NCBI GenBank assembly: GCA_030704615.1
Contig: CM060734.1
Coordinates: forward strand, 48,686,042 to 48,750,041
Reading direction: 5' to 3'
From: Takakia lepidozioides
Lineage: Eukaryota; Streptophyta; Takakiopsida; Takakiales; Takakiaceae
Length of the DNA stretch: 64,000 nt
Numbering within the stretch: position 1 is the stretch's first letter; each line of letters opens with the position of its first letter. The notes beneath the pieces were generated by a model. It was given only the letters and a program-made list of their open reading frames with translations, did no database searches and was not told the DNA's origin. This document shows, in pieces, positions 12,976 through 25,342 of the stretch. The position numbers were made by a program, and so were the translations under genes.

Positions 12976-14090
12976 CCAAAAAATGGATTCACTTGCACTA
13001 TAGAATGTGGAACGTCTATTGTTGGGATATTGTCATTTCAAATGGGAGACGGAACGATGTTATGGAGGATATATGCCACCATGTGCCCTTGGTGATGTGA
13101 TCTAAGCTTGACTAAAATTACAAAAATACATCTTTTTGAAAAATTGAGAAAATGTAGGATTGTCGACCAAAACCAATGTACAGGAAAAATGACGCAGTGA
13201 TGTCAAAAAATGGACTTCAGGCAACAATCACCCCACATGTTGGATGTAATGAAGGCTACTCCCGTCATGGTCAAGTGACACCATAAAATACACTTGCTTC
13301 CGCAACGCGTTCATATTTTTCTAACATTCTTACCCCAGTATTGGGGTAACACCGGTGTGAAACTAGCAGCTATACTTATGGTGCTGACTTCCCGTTCCAA
13401 TAATTTCCACAAAAGAAGCTGGGCCGTTTTTTAGGGTGACACAAAGCATATATCCAGATACAAGAATGTATTTTTTTTAAATCATTTTATATCATAAAAT
13501 CGGGGAAAAAAATAAAACCCCAAGTGACACCATAGGATTACACACCGTAGTCAGTGTGGACGGAGCCAAAACTCTGCATCTATAATTCTGCATCTATGTA
13601 TCTATAAATTGCTGGAAAAGGTTTTACCAGGAGACAATGATTATTACAATAGTATTACGGCAAAACCTATAAAATCATCACTGCAGAACTTTACATAGTA
13701 GAAAAAATTAAAACATTAGAAAAAAATTCTTATTATCATCGTAACTGGCAGGTTTACTGGTAACAGGATAATAAGAGGGTGGTAGGCGACAAAGCAAACT
13801 TCTAGCGATATTGGGCGGCGTCATGGCTGCATAGGTGTGGACTCACTGTGGAGCACATAACTTGACGCCGTCTTCGGTAGCTGACCACAACACAAGGAGG
13901 CGGCAACATGGACTTTCTGTACACACTTCGCAGAATCTGGAAACTGTCTATCAGATCGCATAAATTGGGCCTCGGATTCTCATTTCACATCCTAGTCACT
14001 GCAGCCTGATAGTTTGAGCTGCTTAGATGCAGTTTCTTGAGTGCGGGAAGTAATCTAGTCTCACATTTGCTTTCTTTACGAGGGTCATTG
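12976..14090. other. Intergenic region upstream of the protease gene
   Basis: No gene seen. AT-rich sequence with homopolymer runs; the last few hundred bases would contain the protease promoter. Confidence 0.4.
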
Positions 14091-14098
14091 CTGTATAA
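14091..14098 (+). promoter_or_regulatory. Possible TATA element of the protease gene
   Basis: TGTATAAG about 140 bp before the protease start codon is a plausible TATA box for RNA polymerase II. No other promoter element was identified. Confidence 0.3.
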
Positions 14099-14240
14099 GA
14101 CTAAAGGGGCGTGATAGCGAGAGAGATGGTCCAAAGAGTCATAATTCAATAATACTCTTCCATAGCGTCTCGGTTCCTAGAAATTTCTCTTCTCCCTGCA
14201 CTTGATCGGCCAAGAAACCCAACGAATGGGAAAGAGCAAC

Positions 14241-16292
14241 ATGGCGTCGCTTAATGGAACTTTGTTCACGGTGCTCCTTGCATGTTTAGTGACTGCTCAA
14301 TGTTGTGTTGCGCTTGAAATGGGAGCAATGATGCCTATCGGCCTTTCAAGGAGAGGCCTACTTCACAAAGGAGATAATTATGTAAAGCATACCAACAACA
14401 AAGCCACTGTAAGTGATTGAGTAACAGAACGATCACATGTTCGAAGGTTTATCAAGATAAATTCTTGTCACCTTGTAGTTAGAAACTCTTGGTCAACTTG
14501 CTGTCTAGTCCAATTTCCTAAGAACCTTGCTGGATGACATGCCCGTGACATCCAGATCAGTTTAATATTGCAACTTATATTCTCGCCTTCGGACTGCATG
14601 TGTCTGTTATAATTTCAGGTCATTCGAGGTGAGCTGATCCACAGAGATCATCCATCGTCACCACTTAGCCCGTCAACACCCAAACCATTTTCAGAAAGGA
14701 TTGCTGACGCTGTGAAGAGAAGTATCGAGCGCAGGGACAACATTGCACGCAACATCAAGGCCACCGTAACAGGTCTGCAAAGTCCGGTATCAGCTGGTAG
14801 CGGAGAGTATGTGATGGAGATCTCCCTCGGTACCCCTCCACAAAAAATTTCTGCAATTGTAGATACTGGAAGTGATCTGGTGTGGGCTCAATGTCTGCCT
14901 TGCACATCGTGCTACCAACAAACTGGCCCAAAGTTTGCGCCTAAGAAATCAAAGACATACAAAGGAGTGGGTTGCAGTAACAGTCTATGCCAGGTATAGC
15001 CTCGCTATAGCTAAGTATTGTATTTGGCGTTCCAAGAAAAATGTCTACAATTCCAACTTGTTGGTTGTCATTTGTTATTCGAGCGGCAATATGCAATGCG
15101 GGCTCCACACAGAGGTGGGGATGCATGGTAGTTAATAACCAAATGCGATTTCCAATCCAAATTCGCCAAACATCTAATTAGCGAGCTAGACTTTTTGCTC
15201 AGCCAGGCTGTATTAACACCTAGAAATGCCATGTGATCGTTTCCAGGACCTTCCTTCTCCAGCATGTGGATCCTACTGCCAGTACACGTATTCATATGGA
15301 GACCAATCCAGCACTGCTGGGGACTTGGCTTATGAGACGGTCACCCTGGGCAGGACTGGAATCCCCAAGGTTGCCTTTGGGTGTGGGCATACCAACCAGG
15401 GGACTTTTTCCGGCGTTGGAGGACTTGTGGGTCTAGGACAGGGCCCTCTTTCTCTCCCCTCCCAGCTGAGCTCAAGCATAACCAACGTTTTCTCTTACTG
15501 TTTGGTTAGCTTGACCAGCGCTGCAACGACAACCAGTCCCATATTCTTCGGAGATGTCACACCTTCATCAGGCATCCAATACACCCCTCTGATCTCCAAT
15601 CCTAACAATCCAACATTTTACTACGTGGGGGTGAATGACATTAGTGTAGGAGGGCAAGATTTGAGTATCCCAGCGGGCACCTTTGACATCGATTCTTCGG
15701 GAAATGGTGGCGTTATTCTTGATTCGGGAACCACACTCACCTACTTGCCTCAAACGGCTTATGACCTCGTGAAGCAGGTTAGTCTTGTCAAACACTTTCT
15801 AAGATCAGGACAATTTCAGCTCAGCTTGGAAGTTGCAGGACAATGCTCTAGCCTTCGTAACTAGTCAGTAAACGATACCTCGCGGCGCCTTGTTTCTCAT
15901 GGTATTCGACAATCACATCCAAGTCTTATCGTCTTAATAAACTGACCTAATGTGTATCACTGTTGTTATGTCTTCAGGCCTTCCAGGGTGCAATCACCTA
16001 CCCGACTACTGATGGATCTCCCTACCAACTGGACTTATGCTATAATGTTGCTCAAGTGTCCAATCCCACCTTCCCAACTTTGGTTGTGCACTTCGTCAAC
16101 GTTGATTACACTTCACCTGCTGAGAACACATTTGTATTTGTGGACAATGCTAATACAATCATCTGCCTGGCCATGGCGAGTGGCCAGAGCTTTGGCATCA
16201 TCGGTAACATCCAGCAGCAAGATCACCAGTTTGTGTATGATGTTGTAAATCAGCAGGTCGGAATCGCTGCTATGCAATGTAACACCTTGTAA
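14241..16292 (+). CDS. Nepenthesin-like aspartic protease (pepsin family A1), 4 exons
   Basis: A secreted or vacuolar acid endopeptidase of the plant nepenthesin type. Exons 14241-14408, 14619-14993, 15247-15777 and 15978-16292 join in phase 0 at GT-AG introns and give 462 residues, the usual family length. An in-frame ATG at 14226 is also possible; 14241 gives a clean signal peptide (MASLNGTLFTVLLACLVTAQ). The prodomain has the ELIHRD motif near residue 61. Catalytic motifs are DTGS (residue 138) and DSGT (residue 340). The cysteine-rich nepenthesin insert (CLPC, C, C, CGSYC) lies between residues 145 and 195, and VAFGCGH follows. The last exon contains the conserved IIGNIQQQ. There is no frameshift or stop. 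It is the only clearly intact host gene here. The substrate is unknown. Confidence 0.95.
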
Positions 16293-16640
16293 TTCCGATT
16301 GATAAGTTTCTATGCAGGAACCACCTTTCTTGTACGTAACACGTCTGATCGCTGGGATCATGATTTGTGTATTATGAAATTATCAATTACTCTATAAAGC
16401 TCTACATGTAATTACTATCAAGATAGAATTTCGCGTGTTGTTTGTGCAAGTTGTGAAGCTGGCCGTTGGCCTTTTGGGCGATGCGTGTATATTCTCTATG
16501 AGACTTTCAACTTCATTTCCCTCTCGTTTCTTTGGCATCTTCAACACAATTGTTTGGCTTTTATTTAACTTTTCTTTCACTTTTATATATTTAGAGCTCT
16601 GGACGAAAAAAGTAAAAGAGATCAAATAGCTGTAGCTCAG

Positions 16641-16725
16641 CCACTGTGGATTCCAGCTTAGAAGCCTCCCCTCCAATTTCAGGGAGGCTGATGAGGGGAG
16701 GCTTCTAAGCTGGAATCCACAGTGG
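16641..16725. repeat. Perfect 33-bp inverted repeat with 19-nt loop
   Basis: Arms 16641-16673 and 16693-16725 are exact reverse complements and would form a 33-bp hairpin. It lies about 350 bp behind the protease stop codon. It could be a small foldback element, a structure formed at a repair junction, or a small-RNA precursor. Nothing shows that it is transcribed. Confidence 0.9.
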
Positions 16726-18947
16726 CCTAGCAGCTCCTCTGCCTACTCCACTCTAGTCACATTTTTGCCTTGCAATTCCACTTTCACTTCACCTTGTAAT
16801 TCAGAAATTCCAACTAATCAAAATTATGTGCAACATTTCAACACCACCATTGCCGAGGAGAGTATCTGTATAGACAGATGCCTTTGAAGTGTTGGGGTGA
16901 ACTATCAATTTATATATAAGACACAGAACCCATGCAACTTGGTTGAAACATGAAGTGATTGCATTCACATTTTATCACTTTGATGAACTCCACACCTCCC
17001 CTGCCAAGGCTAACTCCAGGTTCAGCCGCCAGCTCGATGTATATTATGAATCTAAAATCAAGCTTTACAACCTATAACCCCTGTGACTCTCACTCAGTTT
17101 TTTGTGAAGGGAAAACCTATTAGCACCAAATCACACTGTTTGGCGGTCAATTTTCAATAATGTTGCTTCTACTCTATTTGCACCAAGAGAAGAGGCTCGG
17201 ATTCTAAAGCCTTGGACTAATACATAGACTAGTATCAGATTCTACCCACTCCTCAGGATGTGCACTTTGACAACCATCACTTGCCAATAGAGTCAACACT
17301 CAACCATGTTCTCCAGGGGATGTGCTACTGTAATGCGCGATTGGAAGAAATTTGAACTTCCACTGAATGGTTTCCATGTGCAAGTGTGACATGATACCAA
17401 TTGTTATCCAAGGTTATGAATCACCCTTTGATGTGGTTCATGTCCAAAGTTTTTATAATGTTTCTCAACCATTTTCCAGAATTTTGTGATTTTGTCGTCA
17501 GATTTTGTTACAGCTACCCAATGGATTCAGGGACTCTTTTAGGTTCTGACAATTCGCACTTGTAGGCGTATCAGCTGATACTGGTAAGTAACTCTCCAAC
17601 CTCATGCAACCACTCAAGTCGAGCCCTTGCAGCTCTATTAACATTTCAATACTGGAGCTCAATAATGTCCTCCAGTTTAGTACAACTCCACAAGAACAAC
17701 CACCTCAGCTTTCATCAATCTGAATCGTCCATTAGATTGAATCTGAGCCGTCCAGACTTAAAGAAACTTTTGCTGTTTCTTTATGCCGGATAAGACACAA
17801 GAACCGGGGCGTCTTGGGGGGTCACTCCCCGTATTTTCAAAACCATGTGAGAACAAATATAGGGTGTAGTTTATTTTTTTGAGGTAACTTTTAGAAAAGT
17901 CATACTTAGAAAATATGGTAGGACAATATATCCTGTCACCCAGTTTTTTTTTTAAAATGTCACAAAAAATCCAGAGTTTTACTTAAAATAAAGGGTTTTA
18001 TCTACAGTATAATATATCCATCCTTGTGAAGTTTCTCTTATTTCATCCAACTCTAATCCATTAGGATGAAATCTTCTCAAAACTTCATTCATTCATTAGG
18101 CTTATTTGATGAATAAGCCTGCTCTACCCAAATTTGGGGGTCCTTCGATTATGATGGTTTTGAATTGGTTCTCTAAAGATAGAGGTCACCTGAAGTTTAA
18201 CCTGGTTCAAATATGATTTCAGTGATACATAGTGGATTGATGTTGAGACCATAATCTCAACAGTGACTATGACATTTGAACCATCTCAGAACTTGTATTG
18301 TAAGATGTGTAATGTGGATGGATGAGGATAGATGGCCTAGGGGGTTGCTATTCCATATGCACAGGTTGCGTGCATGCATGCACAAAATCCCTTATTATAT
18401 ATGCATGTGACCAATTTGTATGCACACATTGTAGATTGTATGCAGTGGAGTTATATAACATAGAATACGACGTATTTATTGCATATGCAAATGTTACATC
18501 ATATGTATATAGAAAAATAAATAAATAATCTTAGCTAACAAAATCAGTAGTCAATGGTCAAAGATGCATGTGACCCCTAACTCCAACTAATGCACCACCT
18601 TAAACTGAAGAGAATACAAGATCCCTGGCCAAAGTAATAGTTTGCAAACTTGTATTCAAGGAAAACAATTTCATATTAACCAAAATATGGACTTTTGTAC
18701 TAACAAATGCATATGTATCATGTTTGGAACCACCATATTGTATGCCTGTTTGTAATGCCAAACAGTTCTATAATTTGAAAACTTGTATGACAGGTACACA
18801 AGTTCCATTTTAACCAAAATAGGAACTTCTGTACTAACAAATGCTATGTGTCATGTTTGGAATAAAGTAATAACAAAATAATTACATGTCACATGCATGA
18901 AAATGAACGGCACAAGTTAGAGGTTCTTTTTTTGTGCATTTCATGTG
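16726..18947. other. Intergenic, nothing recognised
   Basis: No gene supported over about 2.2 kb. A small palindrome, AGGCTTATT / AATAAGCCT with a 5-nt loop, lies at about 18098-18120. Confidence 0.4.
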
Positions 18948-21784
18948 TCACTGAGAAGTTGAACTATGGTCCTTCTTTAGCATAGCCCTACCCCCTAACT
19001 GGCTAAGGGAAGGTTGGTGGATCTCATAAGCCCCGGCGCATCGTAGATGCACGTTGTACATGAAGTACATGTGCTTACAAGGTAGATATGTTTGTTTTTT
19101 CTTCTTGATAGATAGCTCATCAAAGTCGGGACAATCACAAGATGGAAACTGACCAATGTATACATTGTAAACCAATCCTGCTCTGGTAGATTCCTCTGTT
19201 TGTAGCTGGTAAATTCTCCCATAACCTGGCTGAGGCACGTTTCTGAATCCACGAACCTCAGCAATAAGAGTCTCCACTGACTCTTGGCGACTCAAGTGTC
19301 GAGGAGTCAGATCCCGACGCTGAATGCGCACCCCATAGCGTGTAGTGGGATACTTACCCACAGGAAGGACAACACCTTGATGAATATGTTGTTCCACTGG
19401 AAGTGGTCCCACAGGAAAGTTTGGATCAGGAACGTTGAGAGGATGGACTAGTCGAAAACCTGCAAGGGTCAAGTTGGCCACCTCTTCTTGTGTAAGGTTG
19501 GTTCCAACCTTCACAGGCCACACGTTAGGTATACCCGGTTTTCCCAAGCAATAGGATGGCACGGTCCCTCCAACACACGACAAAACCTCTGTGGGGCAAA
19601 ACCTTGCAGTTTTGGTTCTTTCATGTTCGGTGCTAGTAACTTGCCAGTGAAGCAAGGTGCAGGACTTCCTTTACCTTTCCTGATGAGCGCTTTGCATTTA
19701 TCCTTGGAAACTCCAACCAAGGCAGAACAACGAACCATGGAAGCATGACCTGTCCGCTGAATCCTGAACAATGCATCGGAAAAGTCTTGTGTCTCTCTCA
19801 CTGGATTTCCCCAATGCATTGGCTGAGGAGGGATAGCAACATGTGGATTTGTCTCACAGAAAGTCGAAGAACCAGGAAGAGTTGCAATCAGCTTCAGATG
19901 TCAATGTCTTTCGCTTTCCTCCAAGAGATCATCTGAAGGTGTGCATGCATAATCAGATCCATAAACCCTTCGAATAGCAGCCCATCGCCTTCTCCTTTCA
20001 CTTCTGCTTCTGCTGCATCCGCCATGAAGCCAACAAAAATTTGGTTTGTTCAAGCCAGCAAGTTTTGCTTGTTCATTGATCATTTCCCAGAATAACACCT
20101 GAGTATCTGCATCCTCTGTTTTCATATCGCAAATGGCAATGGTCATCATTCGCTTGACATATGGTTCATAGACAAGACACGCAAGAGTTGTCCAATCCTT
20201 GATGCGTTTGACATGGTCAAATACTACCCAACTTGTGCGTAGATCCCCCTCACTCATGCGACGCATAAGATCAACACCACTCCCGGGACCAGCAACAGAC
20301 ATCTTGAAAACATGGGGGAGATGAGAAGTATGCTGGCCTGGAAGGAGATTGTTGTGAATGAAATGGTATGTACTCAGACGCTTCAACTCCAATATGGACA
20401 TGATGGAATTGACACGTGTAGATGCGACCTTGTTTTTCACATTGGGGCTACAAACATGGACAAACTCTTCAAGAATATCTTCCAAAGCCTCTCCCTCAAG
20501 ACGTACTGTCTCTGTGCCATTAGCTACAAGAACTCGATCAATCAAGAGCTTCTGGGCCATTGACAAGGAAATAGCTCCCGGGGTCGACCATGGCTATGTG
20601 CTCTTGAATCATGCTTGATGCATTTTCCACGGCCTCTCTATTCTCGCCCTTGGCACATGGATGGTTATGAAACCCAACGTGAACTGCAACACGTGTATAT
20701 GTTGGAAGGGAACTTGTGACATAGTACATTCTTGCCCCACAATGCGCCTCACAGAAAGGTCTTTCTTTGCAGAAACTACACTTGAACTGGTTGAATGGAA
20801 CTTGGGCTCCTGCAATGAACACCTTGTCTGCATTGCCTTCCCAATAGCGGTCATTCCGTTCTCCTTCTTTCTTGAAGAAGGGGCAAGTGCTGCTTTGACA
20901 TATGAGCTTTCCAACACAAAGAACCTTACTACATTTCACATGATCTGGAACACCAGACATATTGTAGGTATTGGTCTTGCACCAAGGATGACCATCAAAC
21001 TTGCGGTCCATGCCTTGGAGGGACTGTGAACCACGGTCCGTACGTAGCTTGACCACGGGGGGGAGTTCGTGGATCACTTTTCCATCAAAAGCTCGAGGAA
21101 GACACCGAACACGATGCACTGGAATGTGACTATAGTCCAAGGTAGAAAGCTCTCATTTTGATCCATTCCTCCGAGCAGTGGCCAAGATACTCAGAATGGA
21201 CAACACACCATAAGGAAATGCAGATGTAGCCTCCACTGCTAGTCGTGGAGATGAAGATAAACCCCTCGCAGATTCGCAACAATCAGACGTGGTGTTGTCC
21301 AATGGAGTTTTCCGAGGCTTCATGTCATGAAGCAAGACCGTATGAGCAGATGAGGAAGGTTGAGATCCACAAAATACACTCTTAGAAACCTCAACACAAT
21401 CCGAATTATGAGACCCCAAGCTCGCCGAATCTGCAACCTCCTCCTCAATTTACAACTCCCATTTGTTGCAGCTTGATTGTTCTTTCTTGCAATAGAAGTG
21501 TGCCTCTCATCATGTGACTGTGTATAGCTCGTACTTGTGACACGGTACTTGGAGAAAGTGTCTGGAAACAACTCCCATTGCTTTTCGCCGTCATTGAAAA
21601 CTGGAAGCAACATTGTGGAGGCATCATCATCTCCATCATCCTCCAAAAAAACTGAACCCGGAACAAGTTTGAATCTATTGCATAACCAAGGTTCTGGGAT
21701 AATGCACTTGTTTCCATTGCAATGATAACGAACCACTTTTGCATCAGGTGGACATGAAAGCAATGCATATTTTGGTGTAGACAT
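18948..21784 (-). pseudogene. MULE-like transposase with SWIM zinc finger, degenerate third family member
   Basis: A diverged relative of the two transposases at 36437-43086 and 49914-53554. In order on the minus strand: an N-terminal domain with KYALLSCPPDAK and GSVFLEDD (21784-21640); a Cys/His-rich region with DRKFDGHPWC, FKCSFCKERPFCE and HVGFHNHPCAKGE (21140-20640); a DDE-type core with GPGSGVDLMRRM, WVVFDHVKRI and RMMTIAICDMK (20566-20100); and a C-terminal SWIM finger CDCPDF...CKHMYFMY (19150-19060). The frame changes near 21450, 20540, 19900 and 19530, so this copy is dead. No methyltransferase partner and no dense palindrome array are visible next to it. Confidence 0.75.
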
Positions 21785-21837
21785 TTGGCAATGCCTTCAA
21801 AGTTTGAGAGAATATGCAAAATGAATGAAGCGCACAT

Positions 21838-22399
21838 CTTGCAAGACCTTATGCAAATACATTAAATGGCTTACATTACTTATGTGTATCATTAATCCAG
21901 AAGGTCCAAATTTTTTGAGGCATGTGCTCCATCCATATTATTCTCTGACAGAAACAACTAAATGGACTATCCCTATTTTAAGACGACGGCGCCGTTGTTG
22001 ATATCTTAGAATCCAATGTACTGCCTTCTTCTTATGAGCATATGAAACATAAATGCTCTGCATGTTTCCATTTATTTTACAACCAATCGTTGATTAATCG
22101 TCCAACTATGAACTGACACACTAGACGGCACAATTTATTTACAATCAAATCCCATGACATGTATGTTGATTTGTTCTTTGATTACTCATGTATGAGTAAT
22201 GAGTACAAGTATTTGTGGCGACAATTGACTCTAAAACCAATAAATTGATTAAGACACCCATAACAAAATATTTAGTTACTTTATCACTTACTTTATATTG
22301 TATTATGAAGGCGCCGCCACAAAGTAACATGTCAATCGTACAACCATCTTCTGAGGATCCACGTGTAACCCATGTAGTCCAAAAAGCACTAACGCCAGA
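21838..22399. other. Flank of the transposase relic
   Basis: No gene supported. A single palindrome with a CGGCGCCG core (ACGACGGCGCCGTTGT) lies near 21981. It has the same core as the arrays at 27.8-55.5 kb but stands alone. Confidence 0.4.
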
Positions 22400-22556
22400 G
22401 TGTATAAAAAAGGTTCACATTTCAGATTTGGCCTTTTTGGCCAATTTGGCCTTAGCCTTCGCCCTCGCCCCCCTTGGCGGGCACAGGTTTAAACCCGCAA
22501 CCTAGTGGAAAATACACCACAACCTTACCACCAAACCATGCTCTATTCAATGAAAC
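22400..22556 (-). mobile_element. tRNA-derived SINE-like sequence
   Basis: On the minus strand an A-box-like GGTTTGGTGGTAAGG (near 22535) is followed about 40 bp later by the B box GGTTTAAACC (near 22487). This is a tRNA-like internal promoter. The body continues toward 22400 with GGCGAGGGCGAAGGC. Both ends are uncertain. Confidence 0.45.
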
Positions 22557-22829
22557 AACCTCTACTTTTTTTGTTAATAAACTGTTTCTATTCAGTTAAA
22601 CTTGTTGCCATTACTACATGACTAACCCGGTATCATTACTACACTAACGTAGTCTAGTATACTTGCACATTATCCCTTGCCACTCCCCCAACAAACACAC
22701 ACAAACTACACAAGCACTTAACACGTCTCTTGTCTCTACACCCTGGAGACTCCCGTTGCGAAGAGGAGACGGAGGCGCTGCATCTCGGCCATATACTATA
22801 CCACCCCGAGGCAACGAGCTATTGCGGCG
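22557..22829. other. Upstream region of the truncated two-exon gene
   Basis: No gene supported. It probably includes the leader of the reading frame that starts at 22830. Confidence 0.3.
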
Positions 22830-24555
22830 ATGGGGAGGAAGAAGGACACTCGAGGGGGAGGCGTTGCTGGTGGTGGTGGTGGTAGAGGCAAGCTGCGGAC
22901 GGAGAAGGTAAGCTGTAGTTTTGTTTTTTTTCATGACCTACACTTAGGCATATGCGCCATCGCATAAGCCCCACCAAGCTGCTCCTAATCTAGCACCTCC
23001 GCCGGCGTAGATGCCTAAGTCACTTCAACTCTCACAAGTTTGCGAATCTCCACACATACACACAACCGTCTCCGCCGGCAGAGACAGCTCATTCCCCTTG
23101 GTTTTTTCCAATGCTTGGAAGGGCTGGGCTGCCACCTCCGCCGGCGCATACCGTTGGAGCTGGGATGCTCACATGTTTCAGGAAGTGCATCTCTACTCCC
23201 ATCCCGTTTATTTTTTTGCATGCTCATACGTTGCTGATGCTCCGAGCGGGTTGGGCTGGCGTATCCGTCGGCGCATACCTGTGCAGCAGGGCTGCTCAAA
23301 TATTTTAGGAAGTTCTCCCCTTTTCCATCTCCTTTGTTTTTCCGCATGCTCAAAAGTTGTTGATGCTTCGAGCGGGCTGTGCTGGCATATCCGCCGACGC
23401 ATACCCATTGAGTACATTCTTTTTTGCTCAGCTCGTAGGTTTCAGGAACCTCCTGCAAGCGTCTCCGCCGGCGGAGACACTTGGAGCTTGGTTTTTTTTT
23501 GCATATTCCCTGTGTTACGGAAGCTCCAAAGCGCCAAGGCTGCCACCTCTGTCAACGCAGACCCGTGCAGCAGGGCTGCTCACATATTTCAGGAAGTTCT
23601 CCCCCCTTCCATCTCTTTGTTTCTCCGCATTCTCATAAGTTGTTGATGCTCCGAGCGGGCTGGGCTGTCATATCCGCCGGCGCATACCCATTGAGCACAA
23701 TCTTTTTTTGCTCAACTCCTAGGTTTCAGGAACCTCATGCAAGCATCTCCCCGGCGGAGATGCTTGGAGCTTGGTTTTTTGTTGTATATTGCTTGTGTTA
23801 CGTAAGCTCCAAAGTGTCGAGGCTGCCACCTCCGTCGGCGCAGACGCTTGGGGAACCTTCCCTATTTTGGTTGATCACAGTATTCAAGTATCTCAAAGCT
23901 TCATCGTTGCCACCTCCACAACTCCACATGCTTCCATAGGCCTAGTTTGATCTTTCAAGGTGCTCCTGTATGTTTGGCTACAACCTCCCTTCCATGGTAT
24001 GCGCCGGCGCATATGCTTGGAGCTCCTTGAGCAAAAATTTCTTCAAGGGCCTCAAATCTTGTCAAATTTTGAGTTGGTTGCACATATGTGTCATATGCGT
24101 CGGCGTAGGTGGTCGGAGGTCCTCTGTCGAGATGCTCAGGCCTGTATTCTGCTCCAAGTTGTAAGCTTTGAAAGACAATGATATTCATGGAATTAGTTGA
24201 CTATCCAAATTCATTTGTTTTCTTCATGCAACCATGACACTGAACTGATCTTTTTACATATTATACATTCACACATGTGCTCTTCTCATACACTGACACC
24301 TTGAACTGTTTTGGTCTATGGAATTAGGAAATTACTACTACAACTGAAGCTGTGGAGGCCGGGACGCTTGCAACCATTATTGATGACATTGATGCAGGGA
24401 ATTGGGGGGCACATGAGTATGAAGAGGATACAACATCTAGTGATCCTCTTTCTCTAGATGCCAAACAGGCAATTATTCTGGAAAAGAAACAAGATCTGAA
24501 TGTAACTTTCAGGTCCCTCCTCATTGAGGATGGAGTTATGGACATTCCATTGTGT
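22830..24555 (+). pseudogene. 5' fragment of an unknown gene, two exons, cut by an LTR
   Basis: Exon 1 (22830-22907) encodes a Gly/Lys/Arg-rich N-terminus (MGRKKDTRGGGVAGG...). It ends at a GTAAGC donor in phase 0. Exon 2 starts after an AG at 24328 (EITTTTEAVEAGTL) and continues with an acidic stretch (HEYEEDTTSSDPLSLDAKQA) until the LTR-like sequence at 24556 cuts it. I do not recognise the protein. The 1.4-kb intron holds the 22940-24110 palindrome array. A short basic first exon followed by an intron is common in transposon genes, but this is only a hint. Confidence 0.4.
22940..24110. repeat. Palindrome array D, core CGCCGGCG, inside an intron
   Basis: About 13 palindromic sites centred on GCCGGC recur here. 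Examples are TCTCCGCCGGCGGAGA near 23461 and TATGCGCCGGCGCATA near 23998, with degenerate copies near 22997, 23068, 23132, 23260, 23388, 23670, 23746, 23829 and 24088. Arms are of two kinds (TCTC/GAGA and TATG/CATA), and some sites mix them. Longer tandem duplication is also visible: about 23292-23580 and 23582-23860 are diverged copies of a roughly 285-bp unit that carries the sites. Confidence 0.8.
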
Positions 24556-24731
24556 TGTCGTGCGCATACATATCGCTACACAATTACATCGTTGTCCAAA
24601 ACCACACAACACATGTGCACACCACACACTAGTATACCACTAGTCCACCACTAGTCCAACCACTAGGCTACAACTAGTCAGTCACTAGGCTGTCACTATG
24701 CTGCCCACTATGGCAGTCACTAGTCCACACA
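24556..24731 (-). repeat. LTR-like sequence, about 176 bp, TG...CA
   Basis: On the minus strand this runs from TGTGTGGACTAG to GCGCACGACA. Its last roughly 90 bp recur at 25062-25150 in the same orientation. Its first roughly 90 bp recur in reverse orientation at 25984-26074, directly after a polypurine tract. The TG...CA ends and the tract support a short LTR. It abuts the truncated gene at 24555. Confidence 0.7.
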
Positions 24732-25061
24732 ATGATAAAGAAGAAGAATACAAGCACAAGCTCATGCGAGCTCACAAAGCTGAAGCATAAACTCATGCAT
24801 ATATAAACTCATCACTCAAATACAAGTCAAGCCAAGTGCACCCCACGCCATGGGGAATCCACACTACGGTGCCATAGCTAGGCGCGGTGAGGCTCAACTC
24901 GAGAAAAATGAGCCTCCCGCGCTTGCCGTGAAGATAACCACTCCAGGGCCTAAATCTGCCTTGACCCCTGGATTGACACTTGGGCCAATCCCAAATGTCA
25001 ATATGTAAAAACTAGCTATTTCCTAGCTAGTTTCACACTGGTGGTAAAATAACTTGACAGC

Positions 25062-25150
25062 TGTCGTGCGCATACATATCGCTACATAACTACATTGCTG
25101 TCCAAAACCACACAACATATGTGCACACCACACACTAGTATACCACTAGT
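25062..25150 (-). repeat. 3' half of the LTR, truncated
   Basis: This matches the terminal half of the 24556-24731 LTR. It breaks at an ACTAGT motif at 25145-25150, where a methyltransferase intron fragment begins. The roughly 330 bp between the two copies (24732-25061) have no recognisable coding content. Confidence 0.7.
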
Positions 25151-25342
25151 TAAGTGATTGCGGCACCGAAATTGACACCATTTCCGATTGTGTATGTTTG
25201 CTTGTGCGAGGAAGCGACTCATTCTTGTGCTTGTGTCGTATGAATTTGCAGGTGCCTGTATGTGGGCGGGAAGGATGTCCAACCAATTTGTGTTCTCATT
25301 TGAGGGGGATACGGCCTTGTACGATTTCAATTTGGCGGGCGG
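25151..25342 (+). pseudogene. Last-exon fragment of the element-B ParB/methyltransferase gene, inverted
   Basis: After a pyrimidine-poor stretch ending TTTGCAG, the exon at 25252 encodes GACMWAGRMSNQFVFSFEGD. It matches GASMWAGRFSDRHLFAYEED, the exon of the element-A gene that follows methyltransferase motif I (29545-29346). Its first codon phase fits the exon end at 26081, which also stops after one base of a Gly codon. That exon is on the minus strand and this one is on the plus strand, so the segment has been inverted. The intron piece before it carries a palindrome remnant (GCGGCACCGAAATT near 25160). It ends where retroelement sequence starts. Confidence 0.7.

Noticed and set aside
12841-13095. 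84-codon open frame
   Set aside because: It overlaps the A box, B box and A-rich tail of a SINE and has no protein similarity that I recognise.
23011-23939. Open frames of 150-211 codons across the 23-kb region
   Set aside because: They lie in a tandem repeat with palindromes, have no family resemblance and fall within an intron of the gene fragment at 22830.
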